Assembly (NCBI GenBank): GCA_004555405.1
Contig: SFIE01000008.1
Coordinates: 1 to 56,814, forward strand
Length of the DNA: 56,814 bases
Source of the DNA: Subdoligranulum sp.
GTDB lineage: Bacteria > Bacillota > Clostridia > Oscillospirales > Ruminococcaceae
Direction: 5' to 3'
The position numbers and the translations under genes are program-made. Shown one piece after another: positions 1 through 4,879 of the stretch (position 1 is its first letter; every line of letters starts with the position of its first letter). Below the pieces are notes generated by a model that was given only the letters and a program-made list of their open reading frames with translations, did not search any database and was not told the origin of the DNA.

Positions 1-55
1 GGCAGCATGGAACAAGGCGCAAAATTGCGTGCTATTTGCCCGGCGGGGAGAAAAG

Positions 56-79
56 CATTTTCGCGGCGTCACGAAAATG
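56..79 (-). terminator. Probable terminator of the Abi gene
   Basis: An 8-bp perfect inverted repeat (CATTTTCG/CGAAAATG, 8-nt loop) lies just past the stop codon of the leftward Abi gene. Read on the minus strand it is followed by a short T-rich run (CTTTTC). The U-tract is weak, so termination may be partial. Confidence 0.4.
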
Positions 80-84
80 GTCTT

Positions 85-960
85 TCAGCGAATGGTCAAA
101 ATATCTTCCCAGTTTTGGGGAAAACCGATGGCTGCAAGGTCAATGGATGCTGCATAAGACGCGAGCAATTTTTTCAGTTCGGGAAGAACATAGCTATTCC
201 ACTCTTCAGGATCAGAATACATAAAAGACATCAGATAGATCTGATCAAAGATCCGGTTCGTGGTGACTTTATAGATATGGTGTCTGGTGCATTGTGCGGG
301 AGTGCGCCCAAAGTTGAAATCATAGACCCGCATATAATGCGCCAAATGGTTTCTGGTATAAGTAAGGTTTTGAATCCAGCTCAAAAGCTGAGTAGGACCG
401 GTGCCGTACACGCGTGCAAGGGCTTTTTGATAGGGCGCTTTAAGGTTTCTGTAAATAGCGTGCAGATTACCCATGGTCATGATTTCAACGGCTACCCACA
501 TGGGAAGCTGGCCGTTATATTCTTGAATATGATGGCTGACAAAGGGCAGGTTTTTGTTATCATTGACAGCCTTTAAAAAGCGTGATTGAAATTTAAAAAA
601 TTCGTTCGGATCGCGATAAACAGAGGGCTGCAGATAGATCAGCGGTTCGGACGGGAAGGCAGAAGTCAGGGTGTAGGAAATTCTGGTTTTCAAAGTTTCC
701 TCAATATCTTCCAGCGCAAACATCAAAATGCGGGTCAGCTTTCGATCAAAATCATATAAGGCGTGAATTTGTTCCAGACTGGTGCCCGGTTGATAGCTGC
801 CGCTCTGGGTGCGGTAGCGATACATATAGCCGGATATACGGTAGTAGTTCGCATTGGAGAGCCAGCGCTCGGCGAGGGTGCGGTCATTTACCAAAACGCC
901 GCGCGAGATCAGCAGATCGAGCTGATCGGAAACCTGTAGATGCTTTTTTAAGTCCTTCAT
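85..960 (-). CDS. Abi_2/AbiF-like HEPN abortive-infection protein
   Basis: A 291-residue protein matching the Abi_2 (AbiD/AbiF) family. The N-terminal pattern, with LDLLISRGVLV at residues 15-25 and NANYYRISGYMYRYR at 36-50, is typical. Residues 203-208 read RNHLAH, an Rx4H motif of HEPN ribonucleases, so an RNA-cleaving abortive-infection effector is likely; activity is inferred. The gene is divergent from the early phage genes and downstream of the repressor on the same strand, as expected of a lysogeny-expressed cargo gene. It has its own promoter (1040-1069) and a 5' leader of about 70 nt ending in a terminator-like hairpin 12 nt before the ATG, the arrangement known for AbiF-type proteins with a cognate RNA. 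The ribosome binding site is weak. Confidence 0.85.
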   Translation of the reverse strand: MKDLKKHLQVSDQLDLLISRGVLVNDRTLAERWLSNANYYRISGYMYRYRTQSGSYQPGTSLEQIHALYDFDRKLTRILMFALEDIEETLKTRISYTLTSAFPSEPLIYLQPSVYRDPNEFFKFQSRFLKAVNDNKNLPFVSHHIQEYNGQLPMWVAVEIMTMGNLHAIYRNLKAPYQKALARVYGTGPTQLLSWIQNLTYTRNHLAHYMRVYDFNFGRTPAQCTRHHIYKVTTNRIFDQIYLMSFMYSDPEEWNSYVLPELKKLLASYAASIDLAAIGFPQNWEDILTIR

Positions 961-972
961 AATTTTACCCGT

Positions 973-1033
973 AAAAAAGAAACGACCCCGCCATGGTACG
1001 CATCGTTGAGAGGCGCGGCGAGGTCTGTATCAT
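973..1033 (-). ncRNA. Putative AbiF-associated leader RNA
   Basis: Downstream of a strong promoter the minus strand encodes an RNA of about 60 nt. A 9-bp stem (GACCTCGCC at 1025-1017 with GGCGGGGTC at 992-984, one G.U pair) encloses a 24-nt loop that could hold a second small hairpin. It is followed by GTTTCTTTTTT, a terminator-like end, and then the Abi ATG. Either an independent small RNA or an attenuated leader would fit. Conserved structured RNAs upstream of Abi_2/AbiF genes are established, and resemblance here is by position and architecture only. Confidence 0.5.
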
Positions 1034-1039
1034 ATAAAT

Positions 1040-1069
1040 ATTATATGCGAAAACCCCGCAAAAAGTCAA
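1040..1069 (-). promoter_or_regulatory. Promoter of the leader RNA and Abi gene
   Basis: On the minus strand TTGACT (1069-1064) is followed after 18 bp by a consensus TATAAT (1045-1040). Transcription would begin near 1033, about 70 nt before the Abi start codon. Confidence 0.65.
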
Positions 1070-1133
1070 TTCACTGGATATGGGATGGCGAACACAAGAA
1101 AAAAACAAGATGTTGTGGGTGCAGGAGGTGCCG

Positions 1134-1276
1134 TGGATATGACCGACAAGGTGCTGGCAGTTCTGACGGCGGAAGAGCGAGAGCAAGTGCTTACTTATGT
1201 TCGCGGCTTGCAAGATATTGAACATAGTCCAGCACCTGCTGCTGCTGCTCGGCAGGCATGGAACGCACCGCGTTGA
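1134..1276 (+). pseudogene. 3' remnant of a second phage repressor
   Basis: The plus strand encodes a peptide including VLAVLTAEEREQVLTYVRGL. This is the typical amphipathic tail found at the C-terminus of clostridial C1-like repressors; compare AEILNAVRSMPAEQQQQVLD in the intact repressor on the other strand. No HTH precedes it. It runs antisense into the 3' end of the intact repressor (stop at 1191). I read it as a leftover from an exchange of immunity modules; chance resemblance is possible. Confidence 0.35.
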
Positions 1277-1607
1277 GGATCTCGGCCGTGACGGGATCCT
1301 CCGGAGGGGGAACGGGACTGGAAACACAGGATGGTTTTGGAGCGGAAGAAATGTAATCTCCCGATTTTCGTTCCATAGGGACATCGTAGCCCATTAACCA
1401 GCCTTCGTTAACATTCAAGGCCATGGCAAGAATGTTTACCTTGTCTTGTTTTGGAGTTATAATTCCCGCGCAGTATTGGCTTAGTCCACTTTTGGTTATT
1501 TTTACTCCATACGCTTTACAGTAGGGCTCACAAAGGTGAAGAATATCTGATTGTTTCATGTCACGGACTTTTAATATTTCTTGCAACCGGTCTCTTGTTG
1601 ACGACAT
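1191..1607 (-). CDS. C1-like XRE-family phage repressor
   Basis: A 138-residue helix-turn-helix protein that should hold the element in lysogeny by binding the operators at 1665-1740. The HTH covers roughly residues 5-70 (MKQSDILHLCEPYCKAYG, then GLSQYCAGIITPKQDKVNILA), followed by a proline-rich linker and an amphipathic C-terminal helix. There is no S24 peptidase domain, so induction must differ from LexA-type self-cleavage. The ATG at 1607 was chosen over an in-frame one 63 nt upstream because GGGAGGG lies 8 nt before it and the promoter would overlap the longer form. It is divergent from the DUF739 Cro-like gene. Confidence 0.85.
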   Translation of the reverse strand: MSSTRDRLQEILKVRDMKQSDILHLCEPYCKAYGVKITKSGLSQYCAGIITPKQDKVNILAMALNVNEGWLMGYDVPMERKSGDYISSAPKPSCVSSPVPPPEDPVTAEILNAVRSMPAEQQQQVLDYVQYLASREHK

Positions 1608-1641
1608 CAGCAACACCCTCCCTTTTTTTAAGATTGACTTT

Positions 1642-1670
1642 ATTATATACGGCGTTGAATAAAAGTTCAA
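1642..1670 (-). promoter_or_regulatory. Repressor promoter (PRM-like)
   Basis: On the minus strand TTGAAC (1670-1665) is followed by a 17-bp spacer and TATAAT (1647-1642). Its -35 element lies inside the leftmost operator, so the repressor probably controls its own synthesis. Confidence 0.6.
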
Positions 1671-1740
1671 GAAAATTTACGGGAATCTGTTGACAAGTTC
1701 AAGAAACTGGACTATTATTAAGTTGTTCAAGAAACTGAAC
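1665..1740. promoter_or_regulatory. Three repressor operators, O1-O3
   Basis: Three 16-bp copies of a GTTCAAGAAACTGRAC-type site lie at 1665-1680, 1697-1712 and 1725-1740, spaced 32 and 28 bp apart. The third is a clear inverted repeat (GTTCA-N6-TGAAC). The middle one fills the spacer of the rightward promoter and the first overlaps the -35 of the repressor promoter, as in a lambda-type switch. Confidence 0.7.
1690..1718 (+). promoter_or_regulatory. Early rightward promoter (PR-like)
   Basis: TTGACA at 1690-1695, 17-bp spacer, TATTAT at 1713-1718. Operator O2 occupies the spacer almost exactly, so repressor binding would exclude RNA polymerase. Confidence 0.7.
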
Positions 1741-1760
1741 CGCATATGGGGGTGATCGAA

Positions 1761-1991
1761 GTGGAATATGATTACAGGTGCCTTTCTGGAAAAATTGTCG
1801 AAAAATTTGGGACACAGGCAGCATTTTCTAAAGAAATGGGACTTAGCGAGCGGAGCGTGTCGCTCAAAATTAACAACAAGGTCCCGTTTACGCAGAGGGA
1901 AATCACGAGGGCAATGGAGCTGCTGTGTATACCAAGGCGCGATGTGTGCCGATATTTTTTTGCACCAAAAGTTCAGAAACATGAACTTTAA
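1761..1991 (+). CDS. DUF739-family Cro-like regulator
   Basis: A protein of about 76 residues matching the phage DUF739 family: a KIVEKFGTQAAFSKEMGLSE helix-turn-helix, an NNKVPFTQREI segment, and the family's ending (YFFAPKVQKHEL). It is the first gene right of the switch and divergent from the repressor, so a Cro-like or early regulatory role is likely. Family members start near this point, so I take the GTG at 1761 preceded by GGGGGTGAT. An in-frame ATG at 1746 would add five residues. Confidence 0.8.
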   Translation: MEYDYRCLSGKIVEKFGTQAAFSKEMGLSERSVSLKINNKVPFTQREITRAMELLCIPRRDVCRYFFAPKVQKHEL

Positions 1992-2004
1992 AATGATACG
2001 AAAA

Positions 2005-2033
2005 ACATCCAAGAGCGTTTCGCTCTTGGATGT
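2005..2033 (-). terminator. Terminator of the small membrane-protein gene
   Basis: A perfect 13-bp stem (ACATCCAAGAGCG/CGCTCTTGGATGT) with a 3-nt loop. On the minus strand it is followed by TTTTT; the plus side has no U-tract. It therefore ends transcription of the leftward gene at 2102-2293. Confidence 0.7.
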
Positions 2034-2101
2034 AAGAACATTATCCATCGTCGTTTTGATGAGAGAGCTTGACTGCAGGCAATTGCGATGCTTGTGCTCT
2101 G

Positions 2102-2293
2102 TTAGAACGGAGAGACGATAAAAGACCAAATGACACCTATGATAACCACACCCACGAAAGCTGCTATACCGCACACAAACAAGTAAATGGCCACTCTCCA
2201 AAAATCAAGATTCCCACTCTTTTTGGAAATCAAATGGGACGAAATACACAAGTAAAACGCAAGAAACAGCGCATCAATAACAAAACCGTTCAA
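2102..2293 (-). CDS. Small two-helix membrane protein (possible superinfection exclusion)
   Basis: A 63-residue protein made of two hydrophobic segments (about residues 3-20 and 33-58) joined by a short basic loop (SHLISKKSGNLDFW). It starts at TTG behind AGGAGGG. It is an isolated leftward gene among rightward early genes, with its own promoter (2328-2355) and hairpin terminator (2005-2033). That independent, lysogen-compatible expression and membrane location suggest a superinfection-exclusion or other lysogenic-conversion role. No family was recognised, so the function is inference. Confidence 0.6.
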   Translation of the reverse strand: MNGFVIDALFLAFYLCISSHLISKKSGNLDFWRVAIYLFVCGIAAFVGVVIIGVIWSFIVSPF

Positions 2294-2308
2294 CTTTTAC
2301 CCTCCTTG

Positions 2309-2355
2309 TTGAAATTGTTTCAATTTTAGTATAGCACACATGCTAAATTTTGCAA
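2309..2355 (-). promoter_or_regulatory. Promoter of the small membrane protein, with palindrome
   Basis: On the minus strand TTGCAA (2355-2350), a 16-bp spacer and TATACT (2333-2328). Between the -10 and the ribosome binding site lies a perfect TTGAAA-TTG-TTTCAA inverted repeat (2309-2323) that could be an operator. Confidence 0.5.
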
Positions 2356-2379
2356 CATTCAGGGAAAGAAGGTGAAAGA

Positions 2380-2592
2380 ATGCCGGAAAAATGGACGGGT
2401 GAACTTTTGATGATCATGCACAACAACAAGATTCGCCGCGCGGAAGTGGCGAAAAAGCTGGGGATCTCGCGCGCTTACACAACGCAGATCCTGAACGGAC
2501 TGCGCAGACCATCGCGTATGGAAGAGAAAATGCGGGCAGCTGTGGATGAAATCCTGGCGGAGCGCGAGAAAGGGGCGAGTAGTGATGAGTAA
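2380..2592 (+). CDS. XRE-family early regulator
   Basis: A 70-residue helix-turn-helix protein: KIRRAEVAKKLGISRAYTTQ is the HTH, followed by ILNGLRRPS. The ATG at 2380 sits behind AAGAAGG and gives the usual family N-terminus. It is a single DNA-binding domain without an effector domain, probably a regulator of the early operon that begins here. Confidence 0.8.
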   Translation: MPEKWTGELLMIMHNNKIRRAEVAKKLGISRAYTTQILNGLRRPSRMEEKMRAAVDEILAEREKGASSDE

Positions 2593-2654
2593 CGATCTTT
2601 TTGCTCATTGTAGCATGAAAGGAAAATAAAAAGGAAGTACGAAAGGAGAAAACC

Positions 2655-2921
2655 ATGAGGATTGAAGATGTGCAAAGCCCATGCGTGAGCCTGATGGATG
2701 CCGCTGAAATCATGCGGGAGGCAGGGTTCAGGGTGAGCGTACATAAGCTGAAGGCCGGTATCTGCCAAGGGGTGTATCCCTTCGGGGAGATTGTGGAACG
2801 CGCACCCGGGCTGACCAAAAACGATGTGTACACAATCTACACGGCTGGCCTGGCCGATTGGCTGGAACAGCATCGATGGCCGAGGAAGGAGGGGGCAAAG
2901 TGCAGAGAGAAAACTGTCTGA
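2655..2921 (+). CDS. Small phage early protein, possible excisionase-like
   Basis: An 88-residue protein with a good ribosome binding site (GAAAGGAGAAAACC). The central part (VSLMDAAEIMREAGFRVSVH, then GVYPFGEIVE) resembles the winged-helix start of small DNA-binding or excisionase-like phage proteins. No catalytic motif is visible. Its 3' end overlaps the next gene, so the two are translationally coupled. The role is inferred from size and position. Confidence 0.6.
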   Translation: MRIEDVQSPCVSLMDAAEIMREAGFRVSVHKLKAGICQGVYPFGEIVERAPGLTKNDVYTIYTAGLADWLEQHRWPRKEGAKCREKTV

Positions 2922-3109
2922 CACAGGCAGAAATGGAAGAGATCCGGGTGATGTATCGTGACGCCAAATACAAGCGACAGCAGATCGGAATTTTATCGGA
3001 AATGTATCTGGTGAGCAAGGATACGATTGCGCAGGTGCTGGGTTTGGAAGCGCTGCCCGGCGGGCGGGGATACAAAACGCGCCCGGCGGTGCGGCGGCAA
3101 TGGCTGTGA
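2900..3109 (+). CDS. Small HTH-like early protein
   Basis: A protein of about 69 residues starting at GTG 2900, preceded by AGGAGGGGG and overlapping the previous gene by 22 nt. The segment ILSEMYLVSKDTIAQVLGL looks like a helix-turn-helix, and a basic tail (YKTRPAVRRQW) follows. Probably DNA-binding; family unknown. Confidence 0.6.
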   Translation: MQRENCLTQAEMEEIRVMYRDAKYKRQQIGILSEMYLVSKDTIAQVLGLEALPGGRGYKTRPAVRRQWL

Positions 3110-3124
3110 TGAAAGGAGAAAAAT

Positions 3125-3289
3125 ATGCAATTTGATATTCGGCTGATGCCGGGAGCACATGAGGGCGAGGGCCCGCTGGAGCTGATTGAAAAAGCGGACC
3201 GGCAGTTGGGAGAGCTGCTTACTACGCTGCATAAGCTGGCGGATATGGAGATTTTGGTGGAGAGAACGGAAAACCGCCCATCGAAATGA
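3125..3289 (+). CDS. Hypothetical 54-residue early protein
   Basis: A short ORF with a strong ribosome binding site (GAAAGGAGAAAAAT) 15 nt after the previous gene. It begins MQFDIRLMPG and contains an amphipathic helix (ELIEKADRQLGELLTTLHKL), possibly a dimerising coiled coil. Its end overlaps the hairpin at 3274-3296. No family recognised. Confidence 0.5.
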   Translation: MQFDIRLMPGAHEGEGPLELIEKADRQLGELLTTLHKLADMEILVERTENRPSK

Positions 3290-3296
3290 TGGGCGG
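3274..3296 (-). terminator. Hairpin terminator between convergent small genes
   Basis: A perfect 9-bp stem (CCGCCCATC/GATGGGCGG, 5-nt loop) overlaps the stop codon of the rightward gene. On the minus strand TTTT follows, so it most likely ends the leftward 54-residue gene. Confidence 0.45.
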
Positions 3297-3306
3297 CAAA
3301 AGAGAA

Positions 3307-3471
3307 TTAGTCTTTTTTGAGTTCACGTTCGAGATCGTGCATAATGGCCGCAAATTTTTTGGCAAACTGATACAGCTCTTCTTTGGTGACAGGCTGGCTG
3401 GCTTCGGCACCAAAGACATACAAAGAGTTTGCGAGGTTGTCGGCTGCGTTCGTTACTGAATAAAGGTCCAA
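3307..3471 (-). CDS. Hypothetical 54-residue leftward protein
   Basis: Starts at TTG 3471 behind a near-perfect AAAGGAGGTG. The peptide is predicted helical and charged (TKEELYQFAKKFAAIMHDLE, ending ELKKD). It has its own promoter (3495-3523) and a terminator at 3274-3296, so it is a second independent leftward unit inside the early operon and could be expressed in the lysogen. Function unknown. Confidence 0.6.
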   Translation of the reverse strand: MDLYSVTNAADNLANSLYVFGAEASQPVTKEELYQFAKKFAAIMHDLERELKKD

Positions 3472-3494
3472 GGTTACACCTCCTTTCTGAATGT

Positions 3495-3523
3495 AGCATA
3501 GCACGACAAAAAGAAAACAACAA
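3495..3523 (-). promoter_or_regulatory. Promoter of the leftward 54-residue gene
   Basis: On the minus strand TTGTTG (3523-3518), a 17-bp spacer and TATGCT (3500-3495), about 25 bp upstream of the TTG start. Confidence 0.45.
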
Positions 3524-3549
3524 TTAAAAAGCTAAAAAGGAGAAAAACC

Positions 3550-3828
3550 ATGAGGAAAATGCAGAAATGGTGCTTGCGGCGCAAAGCTTTGGCGCGGGTG
3601 CTGCAGGCGGCAACCTTTAGCCTGCTGCTGGTGCTGATGGCACTGCCCGGCATGATCGCCGAGGCAGGGAGTGCCGGAGAGGCTGCGCTGCTGCTGCTTG
3701 TGATGGGCGGCGGCGCGGTGGCGGCGGGAACCACGGCCATGCTGGCTATGGAGATCTACGACGATGCCGAGCGCCGCATGCGCGAGTATCGACACATTGC
3801 CATGGTATACCGAAAGGCAGGGCACTGA
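3550..3828 (+). CDS. Small phage membrane protein
   Basis: A 92-residue protein: basic N-terminus (MRKMQKWCLRRK), a hydrophobic helix around residues 18-38, a second around 44-66 rich in Gly and Ala, then a charged tail (DDAERRMREYRHI). Ribosome binding site AAAAGGAGAAAAACC. It overlaps the next ORF by a TGATG junction. Likely inner-membrane; role unknown. Confidence 0.65.
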   Translation: MRKMQKWCLRRKALARVLQAATFSLLLVLMALPGMIAEAGSAGEAALLLLVMGGGAVAAGTTAMLAMEIYDDAERRMREYRHIAMVYRKAGH

Positions 3829-3977
3829 TGCACTATGTGGATGGGCAATGTGTGTATGTGTACAAGATTCAATTCGCCCGCTGCAAGCCCTGCGACGGGC
3901 AAAACCGGGGGTGCCGGTGCTACAAGCCCATGGAGCCGCCCGGCAGCAAGGACACTTCCGCCGCCCCGAAGGGATAA
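3828..3977 (+). CDS. Cys-rich mini-protein, possible zinc binder
   Basis: A 49-residue ORF coupled to the preceding gene through a TGATG overlap. Five cysteines (C8, C19, C22, C28, C30), including CKPC and CRC, suggest metal binding. Base and codon choice matches neighbours. No family recognised. Confidence 0.45.
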   Translation: MHYVDGQCVYVYKIQFARCKPCDGQNRGCRCYKPMEPPGSKDTSAAPKG

Positions 3978-4285
3978 ACCAACGGGGCGGCAATATGACG
4001 GCGCAGGCAGGTGATTCCTGCCTGTGCCGGGACGGACGCGTGGAACATGCGTGATTGTTCATTCATGGGCGTGGGGTGCGGTACCGCAGCCCCCTCCTGG
4101 GTATACAAGCCGGTGAAACACCGTGCTGCCCCCGCCCGGCGGCCTTGCTTTGGACATGGGCAAGGCCCACTGCGCAGCCTGCGCGCAGGCAAAAGAAATG
4201 GCAGGCCATGTTTGCGGCTCATGAAAAAAAGCCGCGGGCCCTGCCCGCCGATAAGGTATTGTAGTAGATTCCAGGCGGGCAGGGC
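3961..4285 (+). other. Structured noncoding segment before the tRNA-like gene
   Basis: About 320 bases without a convincing gene but with several strong hairpins: CCGCCCCG/CGGGGCGG (3961-3990), a 12-bp stem with one G.U at 4000-4028, a CGGTG/CACCG stem, and a perfect 12-bp stem GCCCTGCCCGCC/GGCGGGCAGGGC at 4238-4285 with a 24-nt loop, ending 10 nt before the tRNA-like sequence. A short ORF with CxxC near 4130-4230 has no ribosome binding site and is not called. Confidence 0.4.
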
Positions 4286-4295
4286 AATTTACTAT

Positions 4296-4372
4296 GCGAG
4301 CATAGCATAAAGGCAATGCGCCGGGAGCGATTCACCCGGTTTATGCCGGTTCGAGCCCGGCTGCTTGCGCCA
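4296..4372 (+). tRNA. tRNA-like gene with a 9-nt anticodon loop
   Basis: The segment folds as a cloverleaf. Acceptor GCGAGCA/TGCTTGC has 7 bp with one G.U; positions 8-9 are TA; the D-stem is GCAT/ATGC with a GG-containing loop; the T-arm is GCCGG-TTCGAGC-CCGGC; discriminator G and an encoded CCA follow. The anticodon stem CCGGG/CCCGG is perfect but encloses nine bases (AGCGATTCA) instead of seven, with no U at the expected position 33, so no anticodon can be assigned. It could be an expanded-loop tRNA, a decoy or a decaying gene. Confidence 0.5.
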
Positions 4373-4471
4373 GAAAAGCAAATTAAGCTTATTTTGCCGA
4401 AAATACCCAAAACACCCGGCGGGAATGGGCCAAAACCGCCAAATGCATTCAAATGCAGAAGGAGAAATACC

Positions 4472-4864
4472 GTGGAAAACAAAGAAAAACTGCAGAAAAT
4501 TCAAGCTGCACTGAACAAGATGATCCTGCCAGAGGAGCGCGACGGCGGGCTTTCGGCCGAGCTGGCCGGAGTGGTGCGAAAGCTGGCCGCCATCAGCGGG
4601 CACAACGCCGAGGTGATCGCCGCCGATCTGGACGGCAAAAGCGATGTGCTGAAGGTGCTGAGCAAAAAGGCGTGGGACTACGCCAGACAGCACAAAAAGG
4701 GAAACGGCTACAGCATGGGAGAAGGCGTAGCGCTGAAGCTTGCGGCAGAGTATTTTGCCGTGCCGGTTGAGGCGGCGGCGGACGCGGAAGGTACCGCGCC
4801 GGAAACAGAAAAAGCCCCGGCGGCACCTGAAAAGAAGATTTTCAGGCTGGAAGATCTGCTTTAA
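4472..4864 (+). CDS. PcfK-like protein
   Basis: About 130 residues from GTG 4472 (AGAAGGAG 6 nt upstream). Recognised as PcfK-like from the helical middle (KSDVLKVLSKKAWDYARQ, then GNGYSMGEGVALKLAAEYF) and from the PcfJ gene 15 nt downstream. PcfK and PcfJ were first named on the conjugative plasmid pCF10 and recur as a pair in clostridial phages; their biochemical role is not established. The tail is Ala/Pro/Glu-rich and ends with IFRLEDLL. An upstream in-frame start would run through the tRNA-like gene and is unlikely. Confidence 0.75.
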   Translation: MENKEKLQKIQAALNKMILPEERDGGLSAELAGVVRKLAAISGHNAEVIAADLDGKSDVLKVLSKKAWDYARQHKKGNGYSMGEGVALKLAAEYFAVPVEAAADAEGTAPETEKAPAAPEKKIFRLEDLL

Positions 4865-4879
4865 GGGGGCGTCAGGACT

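Noticed and set aside
1..84. Left attachment site of the prophage
   Set aside because: Only a 9-base match (GCTATTTGC) to the region right of the integrase was found, too short to support; the true left end may be outside the window.
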